DNA of 64,000 bases from contig JBJLIX010000001.1 in the NCBI GenBank assembly GCA_045563675.1, positions 186,001-250,000 of the forward strand, given 5' to 3'. Source of the stretch: AEGEAN-183 sp045563675 (GTDB lineage Bacteria > Pseudomonadota > Gammaproteobacteria > Magnimaribacterales > Magnimaribacteraceae). Shown in pieces: positions 1 to 8,232 of this stretch. The position numbers and the translations under genes were made by a program. The notes under the pieces are model-generated. The model made no database searches. It was not told where the DNA came from and saw only the letters and a list, made by a program, of their open reading frames with translations. The first letter of the stretch is position 1, and the number at the start of each line of letters is the position of its first letter.

Positions 1-598
1 AAACAACAAACTTTAAGATCTCTTCTCCCTCCTTTTCTACTAGGATTGATTGAATTGCATCCATTGCAGCAACTGCGCTTTTGGTCATAGCCAAACGTAA
101 TGGCCATTTTTCATCTCCTGTAGTCAGATACTTGTCCCACGTATAAGCTATAATCGCATCTTCCCAACGTGGTTCTTCTTCTCCTGCAAAAGTTAGAGGC
201 TGATTAGGAACCATGCCTAAAGTAGCAACTACAGAATTAGTTGCTTTTGCATACTCAAGGGTTACTGGATCAGCTCCTTTAGGTAAATTTCCATCATTGT
301 CTCCTGCTCCTATAATCAACATACCCGTTCTATGTTTTATTTCTTCTGGAATAACAATAATTAACCAATGCTTCCATTTAGTTCTATTAATTTCTTTCTT
401 TGTTAAAAAAGTTTGTGAAGTAAGATCAACAATATGAGTGGTAACACCTTCACCAGAAATTGTTTTGACTATTTCGTAATTGAAAGATTCATCAATTGAA
501 TGAACATATTTATCTAAAGCTGTTTGTTCAAATTCTAGTCTTGGATCAGCAACTAAAAGATTAGTTAAAAATAAAATAAAAAATAAAAAAAATTTCAT
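1..598 (-). CDS. PhoPQ-activated pathogenicity-related family protein, partial (C-terminus beyond left edge)
   Basis: I translated this by eye from the ATG at 596-598 (minus strand) to the left edge, giving about 199 residues without a stop. It starts with a hydrophobic signal peptide (MKFFLFFILFLTNLLVADP). The motifs WKHW, MVPNQPL, AYTWDKYL and MTKSAV are characteristic of the PhoPQ_related (PqaA/AprA, PF10142) family of secreted alpha/beta-hydrolase-like proteins. The usual length is about 400-500 residues, so more than half lies outside the window. The biochemical role of the family is poorly defined. The gene is divergent from the MFS gene, and the 85-124 bp between them must hold both promoters. 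Family assignment is fairly sure; function is unknown. Confidence 0.75.
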   Translation of the reverse strand, partial: MKFFLFFILFLTNLLVADPRLEFEQTALDKYVHSIDESFNYEIVKTISGEGVTTHIVDLTSQTFLTKKEINRTKWKHWLIIVIPEEIKHRTGMLIIGAGDNDGNLPKGADPVTLEYAKATNSVVATLGMVPNQPLTFAGEEEPRWEDAIIAYTWDKYLTTGDEKWPLRLAMTKSAVAAMDAIQSILVEKEGEEILKFVV

Positions 599-722
599 TC
601 CTCTCTCCTAGTTGTTATTTTATTAGCTTTCAGAATTTCTAGATATTAAATATTTCTTACTTATTTGAAAGCCACTTTCTTTCTTGTTACTCTTTAACCT
701 TATAAATCTTTGGGGAGAAACC

Positions 723-2057
723 TTGTCTAATTTAGAAATACAAGAAAACGGTCGTCTTAGATCTAATATGCGAAAGGTAGCTTTGACTGCCCTTGCTGGT
801 ACCAGTATAGAGTGGTATGACTTCTTTCTTTATGGAGCAGCCGCTGCCTTGGTCTTCCCTAAAGTCTTTTTTGGTGAGATTGATCCTTCTACTGCTTATA
901 TTTTATCTTTCCTTACCTTTGCTGCTGGCTTTATAGCTAGACCCGTTGGAGGAATAATTTTTGGTCACTTTGGAGACCAAATAGGAAGGAAAAAGACTTT
1001 AGTTATGGCTCTACTTCTAATGGGAATATCTTCTACTCTAATAGGACTTTTACCTCCCTACGCAATGATTGGAGTAGCGGCACCTATTCTTTTAACAATA
1101 CTGAGATTTGCTCAAGGACTTGCGATAGGTGGTCAATGGGGTGGCGCTATGCTATTGGTTACTGAAAGCGCTCCAGATAACAAAAGAGGTTATTACGGAG
1201 CTTATGCTCAGGCAGGAGCACCGGTTGGAGTAATTCTAGCTAATTTAGCTTTTATATTTACCAGCGCTATGGTTTCTGAAGAATTTTTTATGACTTGGGG
1301 GTGGAGAATCCCTTTCTTAGCTAGCGTTGTCCTAATAGGTATTAGTATGTACATACAACTTAACCTTGAAGACACCAAAGCTTTTAGAGAACTAGAAAAC
1401 TCAACTCAAGAACAACAGGAGTCTAAGTCTTCAGCTCCAATTATTAGCTCACCTATCCTTCAAGCCTTAAGAAAGTATCCAAAAAGAATAGCTTTAGCTG
1501 CAGGAGCGTTCCTGTCAGTCCAAGTTACTTTTTATATCTTAATTGCGTTTTTATTAGCTTATGGAGTAACAAGTGCTGATATGTCACGTGATGATATGTT
1601 AATGGCAGTACTGATTGCTTCTGCAATAATGGTTCCTATACAGTTTGTATTCTCAGCCTACTCGGATAGACACGGAAGGAGAGGTATTTTTATGCTTGGG
1701 GCAGCCTTAACAGCCATTTGGGCTTTTGCAATCTTCCCTTTAGTAGATACTGGTAATTTTTATCTGATAGTTTTAGCTATTGCTGGAGGGCTAGTTTTTT
1801 TAGCAATGATGTATGGACCTCAAGCTGCTTTTTTCACGGAACTGTTTAGTACGGAAGTTAGATATTCTGGAGCCACATTGGGCTATCAAATTGGGGCCAT
1901 AATGGGTGGAGCTTTTGCCCCCACTATAGCTGCTATTCTTTGGTCAGATTACAACATCATATGGGTTTCAGCTTATATTGCTCTAGCTTCTTTATTCAGT
2001 TTAATATCAGTTTATATGCTAACTGAAACATACCAATCAGATTTGTCCGATAACTAA
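723..2057 (+). CDS. MFS transporter, metabolite:H+ symporter (MHS) type
   Basis: About 444 residues with 12 predicted membrane helices. The N-terminal motif GTSIEWYDFFLYG and the loop GHFGDQIGRKKTL (MFS signature between TM2 and TM3) are typical of the MHS subfamily (ProP, KgtP, ShiA), proton symporters for organic acids or osmolytes. A second signature, YSDRHGRRG, sits after TM8. I chose the TTG at 723 because a strong Shine-Dalgarno (GGGGAG, 712-717) lies 5 nt upstream. The upstream TTG at 684 has no such site, and ATG 768 would cut the conserved N-terminal part short. The substrate cannot be read from sequence. Confidence 0.85.
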   Translation: MSNLEIQENGRLRSNMRKVALTALAGTSIEWYDFFLYGAAAALVFPKVFFGEIDPSTAYILSFLTFAAGFIARPVGGIIFGHFGDQIGRKKTLVMALLLMGISSTLIGLLPPYAMIGVAAPILLTILRFAQGLAIGGQWGGAMLLVTESAPDNKRGYYGAYAQAGAPVGVILANLAFIFTSAMVSEEFFMTWGWRIPFLASVVLIGISMYIQLNLEDTKAFRELENSTQEQQESKSSAPIISSPILQALRKYPKRIALAAGAFLSVQVTFYILIAFLLAYGVTSADMSRDDMLMAVLIASAIMVPIQFVFSAYSDRHGRRGIFMLGAALTAIWAFAIFPLVDTGNFYLIVLAIAGGLVFLAMMYGPQAAFFTELFSTEVRYSGATLGYQIGAIMGGAFAPTIAAILWSDYNIIWVSAYIALASLFSLISVYMLTETYQSDLSDN

Positions 2058-2080
2058 AGAAAAGACTTAAATGTACTTTT

Positions 2081-3316
2081 TTAAACCTTCTCAGACTTAG
2101 AGTTACCTAAGGCTGTAAAGGCTTTTTTTGCTGATTCTTGTATTGCTACTAAATCTTCATTTGTATGCGCTGTAGAAATGAAGTGGTTGTGCCAAGCGGT
2201 CATATATACTCCGTTTTTCAGGCAATGATCTACCCAAGAATAATGCGTTTCTTTATCAACCCCATCTATTCGGTAATAAGGCATAGCTGGAATTCCAGAA
2301 GCAATTAGTTTAAACCCACAATCTTTAGCTGTTTTAATGAGTGCTGTATTTAATCTCTTACCAAAATCCGTCATCTTATTTGCCGCATCTGACTTTTTTA
2401 GTTCCAACAAAGTAGCTTTAGCTGCTGCCATTGGTGAAGCACTAAAGAACTGAGTTCCAGTAAAGTAGACCTTTTCAGCTGCGTCTTTAAGATCATTACT
2501 CCCCACTAGGGCAGAAAGTGGGTAACCGTTTGCTATTGCTTTACCAAAACAGATAAGGTCTGGTTTAAATCCATAAGCTACATTTGACCCTGCAATATTA
2601 ATCCTGAAGCCTGCACGAACATCATCAACTATTAAAATAATTCCATTCTTCTTACAAAGGGAAGATATCTTTCGCCAATACCCTTCTTGAGGGAGTTCAT
2701 TGTCTGCAAAAGCAGGGTGGTTATAAGGAGAGGAGATAAAACAGGCAACTTCATTAGGGTGATCAGATATTATCTTTTCAAAAGAATCTAAATCATTCCA
2801 CTCAACCGTTAAAACTTGGTCTGTAGCTGAAGATAAGGTCCCTGGGCTACCTTTGGGTTGCATCCAAGGAGCAACTCCATGGTAACCGTCGCGAACTTTT
2901 ATAATTTTTTCTCTTCCCGTGGCTGCCCTAGCAATCATAACCGCTAGATTAGTGCTATCACCTCCATTTTTTCCAAAGAGAGCCCAATCAGCTGCATCTA
3001 CTAAATCAACTAATTCAGTTGCTAGATCAATCATGACCGGCGAGGCAAGACTTACTGTATTGCCCAGTTCATATTGAGTCTTAGCTGCTTCATCTACTTC
3101 AGGATGGTTATAACCTAAGATTGAAGGGCCGAAAGCACACATAAGATCTATGTATTCGTTATCATCTACATCCCAAAAATGTGAACCTTTAGCTTTAGAA
3201 AAAAATACAGGACCAGTGTCTCTTATTGCATACTTATAATGACCAAAAATACCTCCAGGGATAACTTCCTTAGCTCTTTTAAGTAACTCGTGTGATTTTT
3301 TTGTATCGTAACTCAT
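2081..3316 (-). CDS. Class III PLP-dependent aminotransferase, glutamate-1-semialdehyde aminomutase-like
   Basis: 411 residues of the HemL/class III aminotransferase fold. Visible landmarks are the substrate region GGIFGHY, the PLP-phosphate region KNGGDSTNLAV (116-126), the PLP-ring aspartate in IVDDVRAGFR (D231) and the Schiff-base lysine in CFGKAIANGYP (K259). True HemL acts in tetrapyrrole synthesis. The catabolic neighbours here and the divergence from canonical HemL make a peripheral amine or aldehyde aminotransferase more likely. A second HemL-like gene lies at 19032-20405. This is the last gene of the 12.1-2.1 kb minus-strand run, 2 nt after the preceding hydrolase gene. Fold is certain; substrate unknown. 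Confidence 0.8.
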   Translation of the reverse strand: MSYDTKKSHELLKRAKEVIPGGIFGHYKYAIRDTGPVFFSKAKGSHFWDVDDNEYIDLMCAFGPSILGYNHPEVDEAAKTQYELGNTVSLASPVMIDLATELVDLVDAADWALFGKNGGDSTNLAVMIARAATGREKIIKVRDGYHGVAPWMQPKGSPGTLSSATDQVLTVEWNDLDSFEKIISDHPNEVACFISSPYNHPAFADNELPQEGYWRKISSLCKKNGIILIVDDVRAGFRINIAGSNVAYGFKPDLICFGKAIANGYPLSALVGSNDLKDAAEKVYFTGTQFFSASPMAAAKATLLELKKSDAANKMTDFGKRLNTALIKTAKDCGFKLIASGIPAMPYYRIDGVDKETHYSWVDHCLKNGVYMTAWHNHFISTAHTNEDLVAIQESAKKAFTALGNSKSEKV

Positions 3317-3318
3317 GC

Positions 3319-4347
3319 CTAATTACTGTAATTATTAATGGAATTAAAATGCTTAACAAGCCTATTTGTTATTTTAGGAATATATTGCAATGGCAATTCA
3401 TGGCCCACCCCTTCCATAATCATTAAGCTAGAACCTTCTATTTGTTCAGCTATAACCAGCCCATGTTCTAAGGGTATTAACGGATCCTCTGATCCATGAA
3501 TTACAAGTGTTGGTATTTTTATTTCTTTTAGTCTACGTAATCTATTTGGACTTGCCCCAACTGCAGTAATTTGGAGACTATAAGGGTTATTGCCTTGAGC
3601 TTGTATTCGTTTTATTTTCTTTCTAATGATAACTTCTTCTGAAGAAAATCTTGATCCATATTGTGCAGTTTCCATCAATATAGCTGCAGCATCATATTCA
3701 CCATGAAGATTTAAAATAAAAGATTTTTTTAATGACTCCATAAAAGATTTTGTGGGTCCTGGTAAACCTTCAGTATCAAAGCCAGGAGTAGTCATCAATG
3801 GGGTTAAAGTCAAGATTCTATCTGAATGATCTAAAGCGAGAACCTGAGCTACCATTCCACCTAAAGAAGCCCCAACAATATGTGCTTTATCTATATAAAG
3901 GTAATCTAAAAGACCAACCGCATCTAGAGCCATGTCTCCTAAATCATATTCAGCTGAAGTTTCTTCAGATTCCTCTACCCTGAACCTGCCTTCTTCATCT
4001 AACATAAAGTCAATCATATTATTAATAAGATACTCATTAATAAAAAAAGGCATAAATTGTAATATTTTCATTGCGAAAGGCTCCTTTCCAATCCAAGTAC
4101 TTTTACCTACATCACGATTATCAAAGGTAATTACATAAAAATTATTTTTTACTATCTCGTCAATAAATTCTTGATCCCAATATTTGGAATTGGTATTAAG
4201 CCCCATAATTAAAAGAACAGGAGGGTTTTTTTTATCTCCAAAACCTTCCCACCAAATATCAATATCATTTATACGAGCTAATTCTCCGTTTCCACTTTTC
4301 AGAGAAAAAGAAAAAAAGATTAGGCAAAAGAAAAGAATTTTTTTCAT
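3319..4347 (-). CDS. Secreted alpha/beta hydrolase
   Basis: 342 residues with an N-terminal signal peptide (MKKILFFCLIFFSFSLKSG). The alpha/beta-hydrolase triad is visible: nucleophile S161 in GASLGG, acid D288 in HGSEDPL and H316 in GVGHELP. The oxyanion region is LLIMGLN, and DNRDVGKS follows strand 4 as in many esterases and haloperoxidase-like enzymes. It is probably periplasmic. The stop codon is 2 nt from the start of the downstream aminotransferase gene, so the two are likely co-transcribed. Candidates are an ester or lactone hydrolase; no substrate can be assigned. Confidence 0.8.
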   Translation of the reverse strand: MKKILFFCLIFFSFSLKSGNGELARINDIDIWWEGFGDKKNPPVLLIMGLNTNSKYWDQEFIDEIVKNNFYVITFDNRDVGKSTWIGKEPFAMKILQFMPFFINEYLINNMIDFMLDEEGRFRVEESEETSAEYDLGDMALDAVGLLDYLYIDKAHIVGASLGGMVAQVLALDHSDRILTLTPLMTTPGFDTEGLPGPTKSFMESLKKSFILNLHGEYDAAAILMETAQYGSRFSSEEVIIRKKIKRIQAQGNNPYSLQITAVGASPNRLRRLKEIKIPTLVIHGSEDPLIPLEHGLVIAEQIEGSSLMIMEGVGHELPLQYIPKITNRLVKHFNSINNYSN

Positions 4348-4393
4348 TCGATTAAGGAATTTTAACTAAGTATATCTTAGGATATATAAACCT

Positions 4394-4834
4394 TTAATGA
4401 CATGACTCATCATATTTTTTTAGTCGGTAGTAATTGTAAGGCAAGGGAGTGAGGAAACCTGCTGCTAGCATTAGAGGAATGACTGACCACACTAAAATCC
4501 CTCCTGCAAAAACTACATCAACTACATTCATAGCTATTTCCATTGCAACCATGGAAATAAATGACATACCCATCGCTGTACTGAAGGCACTTTTGAGATC
4601 CATCTGTCTAGACAAAATATAAGTTTCAAGCAAAACTGAAGTGATTAACCCATTAATGATAGCTAAAACCATAATCCAGAAAAGAGGGAAAGGAGTTTGA
4701 GTTATTTGGAAGAAAAATATAGTACCAAAGTCTCCAATAGAACAACCTAATAGACACCAAAGAGTATTAATACTTGCTTTCCTCCATGTAGATCTACAAG
4801 TCCAAGATACTGCTTGTTCAGCTGAAGAGCTCAT
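4394..4834 (-). CDS. Small integral membrane protein, probably DUF4396 family
   Basis: 146 residues with about four hydrophobic segments. The motifs LWCLLGCSIGDFGT (about 26-39), AMGMSFISMVAMEIAMN and the C-terminal LPYNYYRLKKYDESCH match my memory of DUF4396-type membrane proteins, some of which neighbour metal or redox genes. The function is not established. It starts 1 nt after the stop of the upstream serine-hydrolase gene, so it belongs to the same transcript. Conserved Cys residues at both ends could bind a metal, which is inference. Confidence 0.65.
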   Translation of the reverse strand: MSSSAEQAVSWTCRSTWRKASINTLWCLLGCSIGDFGTIFFFQITQTPFPLFWIMVLAIINGLITSVLLETYILSRQMDLKSAFSTAMGMSFISMVAMEIAMNVVDVVFAGGILVWSVIPLMLAAGFLTPLPYNYYRLKKYDESCH

Positions 4835-4835
4835 T

Positions 4836-6002
4836 CTATTTAACTAATTTATTATAAATCGAGATTATCAGCTGGGTACGATGTAGAGCTGTATTGCGGT
4901 CTGGTTCTGCTGTATCCCAAGCGCTTTGTATAGCTATAACTATTTCCGATTGCGGATCGATCCAAATCATCTGACCAAAAACTCCGAGGGCAGCATAAGA
5001 AACAAATTTTGGGCCATCTAGCCACCATTGATAACCATAATAATTATTATCTTTTGATGCTGTTGTAGATATTTTCATCCATTTTTTTGGAAGAACTTGC
5101 GTCCCATCTATGAGCTTTCCATTTTGTGAAGCAAATAAGCCTATCTTTGCATAATCTCTTAAAGTTGCAGTTATACAGCATCCACCCAGTTCTTCTGCAT
5201 GATTAATGTCTGTTGGCCAAAAGGCATTGCTGGTCATACCATACGGTTGCCAAATCTTCTTTTCTAAATAACTAGAAAGCTCTATTCCAACTGCAGATCT
5301 TACAATACCACCAAGGAGGTTAGTCTCTCCTGTATTATAGTTAAACTTAACTCCTGGGCTAGATACCACAGGTAGTTTACTTAGATAATCGTAGAGGGTT
5401 GAAGAATTGAAGGCAGCGGCTATACTCACATCAGAACTAGGATCTTCATAATCTTCATTCCAACCCACACCTGAGGACATATGAAGAATATCTTTAATCT
5501 GGGCTCTTTCATATGCACTTCCTTTCAACTGAGGAATATATTTTGTTACTGGCTCATTAACACTCTTTATATATCCATCTTTTATAGCTGCCCCTAACAG
5601 CATTGAAGTTACAGATTTTGTTACTGAAAAAGAAATCCATTTACTCTCAACTGTGTTCCCCAGAGCATATTTCTCAAAAACAACATTTCCTTGATGAAGA
5701 ATTATCATTCCACCAATATTGAATTTTTTGAAGTAGTCATCTATGTCAAAAGACTTAGATCCTACTGAGTAGGCAAAATCGTCAAAATTTAGATATCTTT
5801 CTGGAAGAGGAGATGCATTGCTTCCTTTTGTTATTACTTTTACTGGAAGAAATTTTTCAATATTCTTAAATCCATAAATTTTTTGCTTCTTATTCCAAAA
5901 CAAAATATTTGTAGGGTTATCGTTGAGAAAAAGATCTTCTATTTCATCTGCTTTTACATCCAAGAAAGTAAATAGAAATAATAGAATTAGTGAAAATTTC
6001 AT
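4836..6002 (-). CDS. Serine hydrolase, beta-lactamase class C / 6-aminohexanoate-dimer hydrolase type
   Basis: 388 residues with a signal peptide (MKFSLILLFLFTFLDVKADE). The catalytic SxxK is S126-K129 in SFSVTKSV, the second motif is YNT in FNYNTGETN (about 222), and HMSSGVGWNEDY matches the region between them. The C-terminal YGYQWWLDGP and FGQMIWIDP blocks are typical of NylB-like and EstB-like esterases or amidases rather than true beta-lactamases. It is probably periplasmic. It overlaps the upstream gene by 4 nt, indicating translational coupling. The substrate is unknown; a resistance role is not implied. Confidence 0.82.
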   Translation of the reverse strand: MKFSLILLFLFTFLDVKADEIEDLFLNDNPTNILFWNKKQKIYGFKNIEKFLPVKVITKGSNASPLPERYLNFDDFAYSVGSKSFDIDDYFKKFNIGGMIILHQGNVVFEKYALGNTVESKWISFSVTKSVTSMLLGAAIKDGYIKSVNEPVTKYIPQLKGSAYERAQIKDILHMSSGVGWNEDYEDPSSDVSIAAAFNSSTLYDYLSKLPVVSSPGVKFNYNTGETNLLGGIVRSAVGIELSSYLEKKIWQPYGMTSNAFWPTDINHAEELGGCCITATLRDYAKIGLFASQNGKLIDGTQVLPKKWMKISTTASKDNNYYGYQWWLDGPKFVSYAALGVFGQMIWIDPQSEIVIAIQSAWDTAEPDRNTALHRTQLIISIYNKLVK

Positions 6003-6742
6003 TGTTTAACTGTACTATTAAAATTATATATATTTGGAAGTATTTCAGATAAAAACTTCATCTCTTCTTCTGCATGCGTCTTTAAGTCTTCTGCCTCCTC
6101 TTTAGTGACCATAAATAATCTAGCTAAGGAAGTATTTCCAATAAGCTCTTGTATAGAAATTAAATTATTTTTTGAATCTCTCTCTTCAACATGTCCTAAC
6201 CAAAAACGAGTTCTCATTTCAGATCCTTTTTTTGTATCTCTAATAATATGACACATTTTTGCTATATTTAAACTCTCTAAAAGATATCCAACCTTAGCAC
6301 ATAAAACAAAGGTATTTATATCGTTGGGATCATGACCAAAAAATTCTGAGGGATTAATAAAATTTATTCTAAGCTTGTTTAAATCTTTTCCAATGTATTC
6401 ATGCACTAAATGACTTGCCCCTATGATACTTCCGGGTTTCTTGTTTTCCCATTTCATCCAGACATGGTCCTTAGGATGCCATAATTTATAGTGCTCAGAA
6501 GTTTGAAGAAATTCTTTAAACCACCAACGAACCATATCAGCTTTAACATCTGGCATATCAGTTCTAACTGCAACTAAATATGTCCCATCTGATAATCTTT
6601 TAACTTCATTGGTATAGATGCCTTCTTCTTCAACTAGAGTTGTACTGGCATCTACTGAAACCTGAAATGGTTGAAATCCAAAAATGCAAACAACAGAGAA
6701 AGATAAAAAAATAATGATTTTGATTAAAGAATTAATTGGCAC
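5999..6742 (-). CDS. Secreted protein with PhlG-like (DAPG hydrolase) domain
   Basis: 247 residues beginning at GTG with a hydrophobic leader (about residues 5-24). ADMVRWWFKEF, LWHPKDHVWMKW and the later HVEERD and EEEMKFL segments resemble the 2,4-diacetylphloroglucinol hydrolase (PhlG/PhiG, PF18089) family. That is a zinc enzyme cleaving C-C bonds next to a carbonyl, with conserved His and Glu ligands. Unlike cytosolic PhlG, this one appears to be exported. It overlaps its neighbours on both sides (19 nt with the GNAT gene, 4 nt with the hydrolase gene). The family call is from recognised motifs only. Confidence 0.6.
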   Translation of the reverse strand: MPINSLIKIIIFLSFSVVCIFGFQPFQVSVDASTTLVEEEGIYTNEVKRLSDGTYLVAVRTDMPDVKADMVRWWFKEFLQTSEHYKLWHPKDHVWMKWENKKPGSIIGASHLVHEYIGKDLNKLRINFINPSEFFGHDPNDINTFVLCAKVGYLLESLNIAKMCHIIRDTKKGSEMRTRFWLGHVEERDSKNNLISIQELIGNTSLARLFMVTKEEAEDLKTHAEEEMKFLSEILPNIYNFNSTVKQ

Positions 6743-7695
6743 CCTATCTCAGTTCCTATTTTTTTAAATCCTAACATCAAATTTATTTGAAACATGGGAT
6801 TATTTTCTTCATTACCTGTAAAGACTTTTTTAAAGCCCTTATTCTTTAAATCATCTAATGCATGAACTTTCACAGCTGTACAAATGGCATTTCTTCTATA
6901 TTCAGGTAAAACACCAGTAAGTTCTGTGGAAATTGTTTTGGTTTGCATATCGCCCCTATTATAAGTTGATAAAGCTACCCATTTCTTTCCATCTAAAACA
7001 ATATAAAAATCTTCTGGCTGGAACCAAGGAGTTAAATGATGTGATTTCCAATCACTGATATCCCTTTGGGGTTCAATAACATCCGTAGGCACATCTTTTT
7101 CTAGACGGTGCCATAAATCATATAATTTAATTTCCCATTCTGCATTAGACCTTTGAAGCTCTTTTAGAGTTTGTATCTGAAAAGTATTTTTTTTAAATTT
7201 TTTAAGGTAGCTAGAAAAATTCTCCTTATTAAAATCTTCTAAAGAAATAATTGATATGAATTCAACTTGTGTTTTCTTAAAACCATTTCCGGTATAGAAG
7301 TCTGTCATAAATTTATTCCCCTGAAATAACCATGCTCGAAAAGTCCTAACTTCTCTCATAGTCCTTGCATTATCAATTTGATATTCCAAGTATTCTTGAG
7401 CGCATTCAAGGTAATTTTCTTGGCAAGGGAAAGTGATGTTTGAATCTAATAAGGATTTATCAAAAGCCCAAGAATCATGTCCTGTATATCCATAACCAAT
7501 TATCTCGTTATTTAACTCTATTAGATCTGTTTGGGGTTTGCATATTTCTGGTATCAATTTGGCATAGTATTTAAGCATTTCAACAGATCCAAAATCTTTT
7601 ACTTTATATTCGAGTGACTTTTCTAAGCTATAGAGTATTTCATAATGCTCATCAGAACTGTCGAAAGGTATTATTTTGAGCTTACTTTTGCTCAT
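6724..7695 (-). CDS. Tandem-domain GNAT family N-acetyltransferase
   Basis: About 323 residues. The C-terminal half contains a clear GNAT acetyl-CoA motif A (LTGVLPEYRRNAICTAVK) and motif B (NEENNPMFQINLMLGFK). The N-terminal half (about 1-160, with FMTDFYTGNGFKK) looks like a second, degenerate GNAT domain, as in mycothiol-synthase-like proteins. I prefer the ATG at 7695 (MSKSKLK) to the TTG at 7713, because the TTG lies deeper inside the upstream gene and neither has a convincing Shine-Dalgarno. The substrate is unknown. Confidence 0.75.
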   Translation of the reverse strand: MSKSKLKIIPFDSSDEHYEILYSLEKSLEYKVKDFGSVEMLKYYAKLIPEICKPQTDLIELNNEIIGYGYTGHDSWAFDKSLLDSNITFPCQENYLECAQEYLEYQIDNARTMREVRTFRAWLFQGNKFMTDFYTGNGFKKTQVEFISIISLEDFNKENFSSYLKKFKKNTFQIQTLKELQRSNAEWEIKLYDLWHRLEKDVPTDVIEPQRDISDWKSHHLTPWFQPEDFYIVLDGKKWVALSTYNRGDMQTKTISTELTGVLPEYRRNAICTAVKVHALDDLKNKGFKKVFTGNEENNPMFQINLMLGFKKIGTEIGCQLIL

Positions 7696-8218
7696 AGGTT
7701 TTTGATATATCAAAGATATTATTTAACTCAGCCTCTAAGCTAACTAAAGGGCTTTCAACTATACGACCAACTTCCTTGTCATGCATTAAAAATATAAAAG
7801 TAGGAGTTTTGCGTATATTAAAAAAAATGTCTCTTCTATTTGGTTCAGTTTTTTTAAGACTCAGCAATATTAAAGATATTTGATTGGGTAAAATTCCTTC
7901 AGATTCCAAAATTCTAAGCATACGTGGAACTTCCCTAAGGCTATCATGACACCAAGTACCAAAAAGAATTAATACCTCTAAACCTTCAATATTAGATAAG
8001 CCTATTTTATTTTTAACCTCGTAGGCTTGGTAGTTAAGATTGAAAGCAGAATAGTTATTTAGAAGATGCTGTATTGTAGTATCACCTTCTTCTATTGACT
8101 CTCGTGCAGTATTTTCTTGATTTATAGCTGTAACGTATCCTGCAAAAGAAAATATGGATACAAACAACATGTGTCTATAAATGTAAGAAGAAAATTGTAA
8201 TACCTTTGGTAAAAACAC
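7682..8218 (-). CDS. Exported thioredoxin-like protein lacking the resolving cysteine
   Basis: 178 residues from GTG. An ATG at 8170 is an alternative start inside the leader. A hydrophobic stretch near residues 17-31 is probably a signal peptide. The thioredoxin fold is indicated by EVLILFGTWCHDSLREVPRM and the cis-proline segment KTPTFIF. The active site reads W-C-H-D-S where thioredoxins have CxxC, so only one cysteine remains. A dithiol oxidoreductase role is therefore unlikely; a monothiol or binding role is possible. The end overlaps the GNAT gene by about 14 nt. Confidence 0.7.
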   Translation of the reverse strand: MFLPKVLQFSSYIYRHMLFVSIFSFAGYVTAINQENTARESIEEGDTTIQHLLNNYSAFNLNYQAYEVKNKIGLSNIEGLEVLILFGTWCHDSLREVPRMLRILESEGILPNQISLILLSLKKTEPNRRDIFFNIRKTPTFIFLMHDKEVGRIVESPLVSLEAELNNIFDISKTYEQK

Positions 8219-8232
8219 TTTTTTTATATAGA

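Noticed and set aside
4836..6002. Beta-lactamase resistance gene
   Set aside because: The SxxK fold is shared with esterases and amidases. The YGYQWW and C-terminal blocks point to NylB/EstB-like enzymes, and nothing indicates antibiotic resistance.
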